Below, in pieces: positions 1 through 7,599 of a stretch of 15,658 nucleotides of DNA; positions within the stretch are counted from its first letter, which is position 1, and the number at the start of each line of letters is the position of its first letter. The stretch spans positions 1-15,658 of the forward strand of contig NW_025062360.1 of assembly GCF_000002995.4 (NCBI RefSeq), in the 5' to 3' direction. A model generated the notes under the pieces. That model was given only the letters and a program-made list of their open reading frames with translations. It searched no databases and was not told the origin of the DNA. A program made the position numbers and the translations under genes. The DNA comes from Brugia malayi (taxonomy: Eukaryota > Nematoda > Chromadorea > Rhabditida > Onchocercidae).

Positions 1-257
1 TATCCACTTTCGATAATAGCACACATTTAATTGTAGCGATGATTTTTACTTCACTTCACTTCAAGCAACATTTGCGCCCAAATTTATTATTCAACAATAT
101 TTCAATTGCAAATTTACATTATCACTGGAACAAAACAGATTGCAAGTAGAGAAAAATTTCGATCTTCATGCATTCAAAGTAAGTAATATAGATTGATGAT
201 ATATTTTATACAAATGATAAAACCTGAGCAAAATCTCATTCTTGCTAAAAGCATTTA

Positions 258-364
258 TTATTGTCCCACAAATATGCAGGACGTTCCAAAATTTTACTTC
301 AAGCCACAGTAGCCTAAACTCTGGGCCGAAACATTCAATTACCTCAAACTTGGGTAATTAAACC
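258..364 (-). ncRNA. SL1: SL1 spliced leader RNA, copy 1
   Basis: Donor RNA for nematode trans-splicing: its first 22 nt are joined to the 5' ends of many mRNAs and give them a trimethylguanosine cap. The leader exon (343-364) matches the canonical SL1 at all 22 positions and is followed at once by the splice donor GTAATT. Stem-loop I can form between TTTAATTACC in the exon and GGTAATTGAA across the donor, ten pairs including one G-T, as in known SL RNAs where the donor sits in a stem. The Sm site AATTTTGGA is at 285-293. A terminal hairpin (263-282, arms GTCCTGCA/TGTGGGAC, loop TATT) closes the RNA. From cap site to hairpin end is 102 nt, and the drawn 3' end adds five bases by analogy with the roughly 100-110 nt of other SL RNAs. 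The Sm-site context (AATTTTGGAACGTC) closely resembles C. elegans SL1 RNA. No internal change is seen between this copy and the next 30. Confidence 0.97.
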
Positions 365-711
365 GTCGATCATACCTGCATCATTATCATATAGTTGTTG
401 TGTATTCAACATTCAGCTGATTATTTTTCGGCGAACAGATCAAACTGTGATCCATTTTTTATCACTTTCGATAATAGCACACATTTAATTGTAGCGATGA
501 TTTTTACTTCACTTCAAGCAACATTTGCGCCCAAATTTATTATTCAACAATATTTCAATTGCTAAATTTACATTATCACTGGAACAAAACAGATTGCAAG
601 TAGAGAAAAATTTCGATCTTCATGCATTCAAAGTAAGTAATATAGATTGATGATATATTTTATACAAATGATAAAACCTGAGCAAAATCTCATTCTTGCT
701 AAAAGCATTTA
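365..711. other. Spacer between SL1 genes (representative, 347 bp)
   Basis: This is the non-genic part of the unit, repeated between every pair of SL1 genes; stretches with a 5S cassette are longer. On the minus strand, 365-468 is the 5' flank of SL1 copy 1 and should hold its promoter. The rest (469-711) lies 3' of SL1 copy 2. It is AT-rich with stops in all frames. Visible elements are a weak hairpin GCAAGAATGAGATTTTGC just past the SL1 3' end, a TATAAAATA-like stretch on the minus strand, and an AAAGTAAGTAATATAG run on the plus strand. None is in a position that proves a function. No tRNA A/B boxes and no other known RNA were recognised. Confidence 0.8.
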
Positions 712-818
712 TTATTGTCCCACAAATATGCAGGACGTTCCAAAATTTTACTTCAAGCCACAGTAGCCTAAACTCTGGGCCGAAACATTCAATTACCTCA
801 AACTTGGGTAATTAAACC
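712..818 (-). ncRNA. SL1: SL1 spliced leader RNA, copy 2 (5S-adjacent)
   Basis: Same sequence as copy 1; leader exon 797-818. It lies 136 bp downstream, on the minus strand, of the 3' end of the full-length 5S gene. Its far 5' flank (about -65 to -90) has the 5S-linked variant GGCAAACAGATCAAACTATG instead of the GGCGAACAG...CTGTG form of SL1-only units. Confidence 0.96.
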
Positions 819-936
819 GTCGATCATACCTGCATCATTATCATATAGTTGTTGTGTATTCAACATTCAGCTGATTATTTTTCGGCAAACAGATCAAACT
901 ATGAACCATTTTTTTTATCACATTTAATGCATGTCT

Positions 937-951
937 AAAAAACACCAAAAA
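937..951 (-). terminator. Pol III terminator of 5S copy 1
   Basis: On the minus strand a TTTTT run (947-951) begins 3 nt past the 5S 3' end and a TTTTTT run (937-942) follows. Runs of four or more T on the coding strand are the usual RNA polymerase III stop signal. Confidence 0.85.
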
Positions 952-954
952 TAT

Positions 955-1072
955 GTCTACAACACCTGGGATTCCCAGGCCGTCTCCGATCCAAGTACTA
1001 ACCAGGCCCAACGTTGCTTAACTTGACAGATCGGACGAGATGTCGTGCTTTCAACGTGGTATGGTCGTAGAC
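955..1072 (-). rRNA. 5S ribosomal RNA, full length (copy 1)
   Basis: A 118-bp 5S rRNA gene, the structural RNA of the large ribosomal subunit that binds ribosomal proteins L5 and L11. The length matches the C. elegans 5S, and long stretches agree with it, among them CACGTTGA, AAGTTAAGCAACGTTG, GTTAGTACTTGGATCGGAGA and CGGCCTGGGAATCC. The 5' end GTCTACGAC pairs with the 3' end GTTGTAGAC over nine pairs (one G-T), giving an intact helix I. The internal promoter is complete and T runs follow the 3' end. It is the only one of seven copies in the window with a complete 5' end, so it is the best candidate for a working gene here. It lies on the same strand as SL1, whereas in C. elegans the two are understood to face opposite ways. 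Confidence 0.96.
976..1023 (-). promoter_or_regulatory. 5S internal control region
   Basis: Type 1 polymerase III promoter inside the gene, bound by TFIIIA in animals. The A box (AGTTAAGCAACGTTG, about 5S nt 50-64), the intermediate element (near nt 67-72) and the C box (TACTTGGATCGGAGAC, from about nt 77) are all recognisable. Box limits are set by analogy with other 5S genes. The same region is kept in the truncated copies except copy 5, which has lost bases at the edge of the C box. Confidence 0.8.
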
Positions 1073-1353
1073 TATTGTTACAAATATGTTGAAGCATAAA
1101 TCACATCCAATCGATAATAGCACACATTTATTGTAGCGATGATTTTTACTTCACTTCAAGCAACATTTGCGCCCAAATTTATTATTCAACAATATTTCAA
1201 TTGCTAAATTTACATTATCACTGGAACAAAACAGATTGCAAGTAGAGAAAAATTTCGATCTTCATGCATTCAAAGTAAGTAATATAGATTGATGATATAT
1301 TTTATACAAATGATAAAACCTGAGCAAAATCTCATTCTTGCTAAAAGCATTTA

Positions 1354-1460
1354 TTATTGTCCCACAAATATGCAGGACGTTCCAAAATTTTACTTCAAGC
1401 CACAGTAGCCTAAACTCTGGGCCGAAACATTCAATTACCTCAAACTTGGGTAATTAAACC
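1354..1460 (-). ncRNA. SL1: SL1 spliced leader RNA, copy 3
   Basis: Leader exon 1439-1460; intact Sm site and terminal hairpin. First SL1 gene on the high-coordinate side of the full-length 5S. It is transcribed towards that 5S gene, whose 5' end lies about 280 bp past the end of the SL1 RNA. Confidence 0.96.
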
Positions 1461-1807
1461 GTCGATCATACCTGCATCATTATCATATAGTTGTTGTGTA
1501 TTCAACATTCAGCTGATTATTTTTCGGCGAACAGATCAAACTGTGATCCATTTTTTATCACTTTCGATAATAGCACACATTTAATTGTAGCGATGATTTT
1601 TACTTCACTTCAAGCAACATTTGCGCCCAAATTTATTATTCAACAATATTTCAATTGCTAAATTTACATTATCACTGGAACAAAACAGATTGCAAGTAGA
1701 GAAAAATTTCGATCTTCATGCATTCAAAGTAAGTAATATAGATTGATGATATATTTTATACAAATGATAAAACCTGAGCAAAATCTCATTCTTGCTAAAA
1801 GCATTTA

Positions 1808-1914
1808 TTATTGTCCCACAAATATGCAGGACGTTCCAAAATTTTACTTCAAGCCACAGTAGCCTAAACTCTGGGCCGAAACATTCAATTACCTCAAACT
1901 TGGGTAATTAAACC
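1808..1914 (-). ncRNA. SL1: SL1 spliced leader RNA, copy 4
   Basis: Leader exon 1893-1914, Sm site 1835-1843, terminal hairpin 1813-1832. It sits in a standard 454-bp unit (1565-2018) and serves here as the reference copy. Confidence 0.96.
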
Positions 1915-2018
1915 GTCGATCATACCTGCATCATTATCATATAGTTGTTGTGTATTCAACATTCAGCTGATTATTTTTCGGCGAACAGATCAAACTGTGA
2001 TCCATTTTTTATCACTTT
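1915..2018 (-). promoter_or_regulatory. SL1 5' flank with candidate PSE (reference unit)
   Basis: Nematode SL RNA genes use a snRNA-type polymerase II promoter with a proximal sequence element (PSE) some 40-65 bp upstream. The matching stretch on the minus strand (1954-1979, about -40 to -65) reads GAAAAATAATCAGCTGAATG onward to TTGAATACA and contains the 8-bp palindrome TCAGCTGA (1963-1970). This stretch is the same in all units, including the 5S-adjacent ones. Farther out, a dyad GATCA-N5-TGATC (1988-2002, about -74 to -88) is present only in SL1-only units. The PSE call rests on position, not on a matched consensus. The leader exon itself has been reported as part of the promoter in Ascaris. 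Confidence 0.5.
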
Positions 2019-2261
2019 CGATAATAGCACACATTTAATTGTAGCGATGATTTTTACTTCACTTCAAGCAACATTTGCGCCCAAATTTATTATTCAACAA
2101 TATTTCAATTGCTAAATTTACATTATCACTGGAACAAAACAGATTGCAAGTAGAGAAAAATTTCGATCTTCATGCATTCAAAGTAAGTAATATAGATTGA
2201 TGATATATTTTATACAAATGATAAAACCTGAGCAAAATCTCATTCTTGCTAAAAGCATTTA

Positions 2262-2368
2262 TTATTGTCCCACAAATATGCAGGACGTTCCAAAATTTTA
2301 CTTCAAGCCACAGTAGCCTAAACTCTGGGCCGAAACATTCAATTACCTCAAACTTGGGTAATTAAACC
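2262..2368 (-). ncRNA. SL1: SL1 spliced leader RNA, copy 5
   Basis: Leader exon 2347-2368, standard 454-bp unit with the SL1-only type of flank, third in the eight-gene run. Confidence 0.96.
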
Positions 2369-2715
2369 GTCGATCATACCTGCATCATTATCATATAGTT
2401 GTTGTGTATTCAACATTCAGCTGATTATTTTTCGGCGAACAGATCAAACTGTGATCCATTTTTTATCACTTTCGATAATAGCACACATTTAATTGTAGCG
2501 ATGATTTTTACTTCACTTCAAGCAACATTTGCGCCCAAATTTATTATTCAACAATATTTCAATTGCTAAATTTACATTATCACTGGAACAAAACAGATTG
2601 CAAGTAGAGAAAAATTTCGATCTTCATGCATTCAAAGTAAGTAATATAGATTGATGATATATTTTATACAAATGATAAAACCTGAGCAAAATCTCATTCT
2701 TGCTAAAAGCATTTA

Positions 2716-2822
2716 TTATTGTCCCACAAATATGCAGGACGTTCCAAAATTTTACTTCAAGCCACAGTAGCCTAAACTCTGGGCCGAAACATTCAATTAC
2801 CTCAAACTTGGGTAATTAAACC
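2716..2822 (-). ncRNA. SL1: SL1 spliced leader RNA, copy 6
   Basis: Leader exon 2801-2822, standard unit, fourth in the eight-gene run; no difference from the reference copy seen. Confidence 0.96.
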
Positions 2823-3169
2823 GTCGATCATACCTGCATCATTATCATATAGTTGTTGTGTATTCAACATTCAGCTGATTATTTTTCGGCGAACAGATCA
2901 AACTGTGATCCATTTTTTATCACTTTCGATAATAGCACACATTTAATTGTAGCGATGATTTTTACTTCACTTCAAGCAACATTTGCGCCCAAATTTATTA
3001 TTCAACAATATTTCAATTGCTAAATTTACATTATCACTGGAACAAAACAGATTGCAAGTAGAGAAAAATTTCGATCTTCATGCATTCAAAGTAAGTAATA
3101 TAGATTGATGATATATTTTATACAAATGATAAAACCTGAGCAAAATCTCATTCTTGCTAAAAGCATTTA

Positions 3170-3276
3170 TTATTGTCCCACAAATATGCAGGACGTTCCA
3201 AAATTTTACTTCAAGCCACAGTAGCCTAAACTCTGGGCCGAAACATTCAATTACCTCAAACTTGGGTAATTAAACC
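3170..3276 (-). ncRNA. SL1: SL1 spliced leader RNA, copy 7
   Basis: Leader exon 3255-3276, standard unit, fifth in the eight-gene run. Confidence 0.96.
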
Positions 3277-3623
3277 GTCGATCATACCTGCATCATTATC
3301 ATATAGTTGTTGTGTATTCAACATTCAGCTGATTATTTTTCGGCGAACAGATCAAACTGTGATCCATTTTTTATCACTTTCGATAATAGCACACATTTAA
3401 TTGTAGCGATGATTTTTACTTCACTTCAAGCAACATTTGCGCCCAAATTTATTATTCAACAATATTTCAATTGCTAAATTTACATTATCACTGGAACAAA
3501 ACAGATTGCAAGTAGAGAAAAATTTCGATCTTCATGCATTCAAAGTAAGTAATATAGATTGATGATATATTTTATACAAATGATAAAACCTGAGCAAAAT
3601 CTCATTCTTGCTAAAAGCATTTA

Positions 3624-3730
3624 TTATTGTCCCACAAATATGCAGGACGTTCCAAAATTTTACTTCAAGCCACAGTAGCCTAAACTCTGGGCCGAAACAT
3701 TCAATTACCTCAAACTTGGGTAATTAAACC
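3624..3730 (-). ncRNA. SL1: SL1 spliced leader RNA, copy 8
   Basis: Leader exon 3709-3730, standard unit, sixth in the eight-gene run. Confidence 0.96.
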
Positions 3731-4077
3731 GTCGATCATACCTGCATCATTATCATATAGTTGTTGTGTATTCAACATTCAGCTGATTATTTTTCGGCGA
3801 ACAGATCAAACTGTGATCCATTTTTTATCACTTTCGATAATAGCACACATTTAATTGTAGCGATGATTTTTACTTCACTTCAAGCAACATTTGCGCCCAA
3901 ATTTATTATTCAACAATATTTCAATTGCTAAATTTACATTATCACTGGAACAAAACAGATTGCAAGTAGAGAAAAATTTCGATCTTCATGCATTCAAAGT
4001 AAGTAATATAGATTGATGATATATTTTATACAAATGATAAAACCTGAGCAAAATCTCATTCTTGCTAAAAGCATTTA

Positions 4078-4184
4078 TTATTGTCCCACAAATATGCAGG
4101 ACGTTCCAAAATTTTACTTCAAGCCACAGTAGCCTAAACTCTGGGCCGAAACATTCAATTACCTCAAACTTGGGTAATTAAACC
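4078..4184 (-). ncRNA. SL1: SL1 spliced leader RNA, copy 9
   Basis: Leader exon 4163-4184, standard unit, seventh in the eight-gene run. Confidence 0.96.
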
Positions 4185-4531
4185 GTCGATCATACCTGCA
4201 TCATTATCATATAGTTGTTGTGTATTCAACATTCAGCTGATTATTTTTCGGCGAACAGATCAAACTGTGATCCATTTTTTATCACTTTCGATAATAGCAC
4301 ACATTTAATTGTAGCGATGATTTTTACTTCACTTCAAGCAACATTTGCGCCCAAATTTATTATTCAACAATATTTCAATTGCTAAATTTACATTATCACT
4401 GGAACAAAACAGATTGCAAGTAGAGAAAAATTTCGATCTTCATGCATTCAAAGTAAGTAATATAGATTGATGATATATTTTATACAAATGATAAAACCTG
4501 AGCAAAATCTCATTCTTGCTAAAAGCATTTA

Positions 4532-4638
4532 TTATTGTCCCACAAATATGCAGGACGTTCCAAAATTTTACTTCAAGCCACAGTAGCCTAAACTCTGGGC
4601 CGAAACATTCAATTACCTCAAACTTGGGTAATTAAACC
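4532..4638 (-). ncRNA. SL1: SL1 spliced leader RNA, copy 10 (5S-adjacent)
   Basis: Leader exon 4617-4638. Its 5' flank is the 5S-linked variant and carries extra one-base losses in A and T runs (GGCAACAG, TCAACT, seven T instead of eight). The RNA part itself is unchanged. Confidence 0.96.
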
Positions 4639-4753
4639 GTCGATCATACCTGCATCATTATCATATAGTTGTTGTGTATTCAACATTCAGCTGATTATTT
4701 TTCGGCAACAGATCAACTATGAACCATTTTTTTATCACATTTAATGCATGTCT

Positions 4754-4768
4754 AAAAAACACCAAAAA
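4754..4768 (-). terminator. Pol III terminator of 5S copy 2
   Basis: Minus-strand TTTTT (4764-4768) followed by TTTTTT (4754-4759), placed as in copy 1. Confidence 0.75.
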
Positions 4769-4771
4769 TAT

Positions 4772-4873
4772 GTCTACAACACTGGATTCCCAGGCCGTCT
4801 CCGATCCAAGTACTAACCAGGCCCAACGTTGCTTAACTTGACAGACCGACGAGATGTCGTGCTTTCAACGTGG
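4772..4873 (-). pseudogene. 5S rRNA, 5'-truncated (copy 2)
   Basis: 5S sequence lacking nt 1-13: it begins at CCACGTTG, directly after the flank GTGACAATG. The 5' strand of helix I is therefore gone while its 3' partner GTTGTAGAC is kept. It also has CC to C and GGG to GG losses near the 3' end, and the CCCG-type variant (plus strand) in the loop C region with one C missing. The internal promoter is otherwise recognisable. It is probably not a source of normal 5S rRNA; the one-base losses may be sequencing error. Confidence 0.85.
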
Positions 4874-5154
4874 CATTGTCACAAATATGTTGAAGCATAA
4901 ATCACATCCAATCGATAATAGCACACATTTATTGTAGCGATGATTTTTACTTCACTTCAAGCAACATTTGCGCCCAAATTTATTATTCAACAATATTTCA
5001 ATTGCTAAATTTACATTATCACTGGAACAAAACAGATTGCAAGTAGAGAAAAATTTCGATCTTCATGCATTCAAAGTAAGTAATATAGATTGATGATATA
5101 TTTTATACAAATGATAAAACCTGAGCAAAATCTCATTCTTGCTAAAAGCATTTA

Positions 5155-5261
5155 TTATTGTCCCACAAATATGCAGGACGTTCCAAAATTTTACTTCAAG
5201 CCACAGTAGCCTAAACTCTGGGCCGAAACATTCAATTACCTCAAACTTGGGTAATTAAACC
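5155..5261 (-). ncRNA. SL1: SL1 spliced leader RNA, copy 11
   Basis: Leader exon 5240-5261; first gene after 5S cassette 2, with the one-A deletion in its 3' spacer. Confidence 0.96.
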
Positions 5262-5608
5262 GTCGATCATACCTGCATCATTATCATATAGTTGTTGTGT
5301 ATTCAACATTCAGCTGATTATTTTTCGGCGAACAGATCAAACTGTGATCCATTTTTTATCACTTTCGATAATAGCACACATTTAATTGTAGCGATGATTT
5401 TTACTTCACTTCAAGCAACATTTGCGCCCAAATTTATTATTCAACAATATTTCAATTGCTAAATTTACATTATCACTGGAACAAAACAGATTGCAAGTAG
5501 AGAAAAATTTCGATCTTCATGCATTCAAAGTAAGTAATATAGATTGATGATATATTTTATACAAATGATAAAACCTGAGCAAAATCTCATTCTTGCTAAA
5601 AGCATTTA

Positions 5609-5715
5609 TTATTGTCCCACAAATATGCAGGACGTTCCAAAATTTTACTTCAAGCCACAGTAGCCTAAACTCTGGGCCGAAACATTCAATTACCTCAAAC
5701 TTGGGTAATTAAACC
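5609..5715 (-). ncRNA. SL1: SL1 spliced leader RNA, copy 12
   Basis: Leader exon 5694-5715, standard 454-bp unit. Confidence 0.96.
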
Positions 5716-6062
5716 GTCGATCATACCTGCATCATTATCATATAGTTGTTGTGTATTCAACATTCAGCTGATTATTTTTCGGCGAACAGATCAAACTGTG
5801 ATCCATTTTTTATCACTTTCGATAATAGCACACATTTAATTGTAGCGATGATTTTTACTTCACTTCAAGCAACATTTGCGCCCAAATTTATTATTCAACA
5901 ATATTTCAATTGCTAAATTTACATTATCACTGGAACAAAACAGATTGCAAGTAGAGAAAAATTTCGATCTTCATGCATTCAAAGTAAGTAATATAGATTG
6001 ATGATATATTTTATACAAATGATAAAACCTGAGCAAAATCTCATTCTTGCTAAAAGCATTTA

Positions 6063-6169
6063 TTATTGTCCCACAAATATGCAGGACGTTCCAAAATTTT
6101 ACTTCAAGCCACAGTAGCCTAAACTCTGGGCCGAAACATTCAATTACCTCAAACTTGGGTAATTAAACC
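6063..6169 (-). ncRNA. SL1: SL1 spliced leader RNA, copy 13
   Basis: Leader exon 6148-6169, standard 454-bp unit. Confidence 0.96.
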
Positions 6170-6516
6170 GTCGATCATACCTGCATCATTATCATATAGT
6201 TGTTGTGTATTCAACATTCAGCTGATTATTTTTCGGCGAACAGATCAAACTGTGATCCATTTTTTATCACTTTCGATAATAGCACACATTTAATTGTAGC
6301 GATGATTTTTACTTCACTTCAAGCAACATTTGCGCCCAAATTTATTATTCAACAATATTTCAATTGCTAAATTTACATTATCACTGGAACAAAACAGATT
6401 GCAAGTAGAGAAAAATTTCGATCTTCATGCATTCAAAGTAAGTAATATAGATTGATGATATATTTTATACAAATGATAAAACCTGAGCAAAATCTCATTC
6501 TTGCTAAAAGCATTTA

Positions 6517-6623
6517 TTATTGTCCCACAAATATGCAGGACGTTCCAAAATTTTACTTCAAGCCACAGTAGCCTAAACTCTGGGCCGAAACATTCAATTA
6601 CCTCAAACTTGGGTAATTAAACC
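6517..6623 (-). ncRNA. SL1: SL1 spliced leader RNA, copy 14
   Basis: Leader exon 6602-6623, standard 454-bp unit. Confidence 0.96.
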
Positions 6624-6970
6624 GTCGATCATACCTGCATCATTATCATATAGTTGTTGTGTATTCAACATTCAGCTGATTATTTTTCGGCGAACAGATC
6701 AAACTGTGATCCATTTTTTATCACTTTCGATAATAGCACACATTTAATTGTAGCGATGATTTTTACTTCACTTCAAGCAACATTTGCGCCCAAATTTATT
6801 ATTCAACAATATTTCAATTGCTAAATTTACATTATCACTGGAACAAAACAGATTGCAAGTAGAGAAAAATTTCGATCTTCATGCATTCAAAGTAAGTAAT
6901 ATAGATTGATGATATATTTTATACAAATGATAAAACCTGAGCAAAATCTCATTCTTGCTAAAAGCATTTA

Positions 6971-7077
6971 TTATTGTCCCACAAATATGCAGGACGTTCC
7001 AAAATTTTACTTCAAGCCACAGTAGCCTAAACTCTGGGCCGAAACATTCAATTACCTCAAACTTGGGTAATTAAACC
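6971..7077 (-). ncRNA. SL1: SL1 spliced leader RNA, copy 15 (5S-adjacent)
   Basis: Leader exon 7056-7077; 5' flank is the 5S-linked variant, matching that of copy 2 without extra losses. Confidence 0.96.
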
Positions 7078-7195
7078 GTCGATCATACCTGCATCATTAT
7101 CATATAGTTGTTGTGTATTCAACATTCAGCTGATTATTTTTCGGCAAACAGATCAAACTATGAACCATTTTTTTTATCACATTTAATGCATGTCT

Positions 7196-7210
7196 AAAAA
7201 ACACCAAAAA
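7196..7210 (-). terminator. Pol III terminator of 5S copy 3
   Basis: Minus-strand TTTTT (7206-7210) then TTTTTT (7196-7201). Confidence 0.75.
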
Positions 7211-7213
7211 TAT

Positions 7214-7318
7214 GTCTACAACACCTGGGATTCCCAGGCCGTCTCCGATCCAAGTACTAACCAGGCCCAACGTTGCTTAACTTGACAGATCGGACGAGAT
7301 GTCGTGCTTTCAACGTGG
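7214..7318 (-). pseudogene. 5S rRNA, 5'-truncated (copy 3)
   Basis: 105 bp, equal to 5S nt 14-118 with no other change from the full-length copy, including the TCGG form in loop C. This is the cleanest example of the truncation: only the 13 nt of the helix I 5' strand are missing and the flank GTGACAATG abuts CCACGTTG. The internal promoter and terminator are intact, so polymerase III could still transcribe it, but the RNA would start in flank sequence and could not form the normal helix I. Confidence 0.88.
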
Positions 7319-7599
7319 CATTGTCACAAATATGTTGAAGCATAAATCACATCCAATCGATAATAGCACACATTTATTGTAGCGATGATTTTTACTTCAC
7401 TTCAAGCAACATTTGCGCCCAAATTTATTATTCAACAATATTTCAATTGCTAAATTTACATTATCACTGGAACAAAACAGATTGCAAGTAGAGAAAAATT
7501 TCGATCTTCATGCATTCAAAGTAAGTAATATAGATTGATGATATATTTTATACAAATGATAAAACCTGAGCAAAATCTCATTCTTGCTAAAAGCATTTA

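Larger units (their letters stand above)
1..916 (-). repeat. Array block 1: two SL1 units before the first 5S
   Basis: Units begin at 11 and 469. The first unit is 458 bp. It has an extra 5-bp CTTCA in the ACTTCA run (about 49-64) and lacks a T in the ATTGCTAAATTT motif near 109. The ten bases before it also carry an extra C compared with other unit junctions. These oddities at the extreme window edge may be sequence error at a contig end. The second unit ends in the 5S-linked flank variant and leads into the full-length 5S gene. Confidence 0.9.
917..1106 (-). repeat. 5S cassette bounded by ATCACAT direct repeats
   Basis: The first 5S cassette begins and ends with the 7-mer ATCACAT (917-923 and 1100-1106). 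The same pair bounds the other six cassettes: 4734-4740/4901-4907, 7176-7182/7346-7352, 10075-10081/10245-10251, 11158-11164/11321-11327, 12687-12693/12854-12860 and 14676-14682/14846-14852. SL1-only units have a single ATCAC followed by TTTCGATAATAG at the matching place. The repeat could be a footprint of cassette insertion or the microhomology used to delete it; the sequence alone does not decide. Confidence 0.75.
1107..4733 (-). repeat. Array block 2: eight SL1 units
   Basis: Units begin at 1112, 1565, 2019, 2473, 2927, 3381, 3835 and 4289. This is the longest SL1-only run in the window. The first unit has the 453-bp form seen after every 5S cassette; the rest are exactly 454 bp until the last, which runs into 5S copy 2. 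No internal difference was seen among the middle six. Confidence 0.95.
4908..7175 (-). repeat. Array block 3: five SL1 units
   Basis: Units begin at 4913 (453 bp, post-5S form), 5366, 5820, 6274 and 6728; the last leads into 5S copy 3. Confidence 0.95.

Noticed and set aside
917..1106. 5S cassette as a 5S-derived SINE-like mobile element
   Set aside because: Direct repeats of 7 bp bound it, but there is no A-rich or simple-repeat tail, it is always in the same place and orientation, and a 5S gene is expected in this array in nematodes.
1731..1740. Splice-donor-like AAAGTAAGT on the plus strand in each spacer
   Set aside because: No open reading frame or acceptor accompanies it and it lies in a non-coding repeat on the strand opposite the RNA genes.
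1751..1760. TATA-like TATAAAATA on the minus strand in each spacer
   Set aside because: It lies nearly 300 bp upstream of the next SL1 start and over 150 bp from any 5S start, too far for a core promoter; SL RNA genes use a PSE.
1744..1777. A C/D snoRNA-like pattern on the plus strand (TGATGA then CTGA) in the spacer
   Set aside because: The boxes are only about 30 nt apart with no terminal stem, too short for a C/D snoRNA; AT-rich spacer gives such matches by chance.
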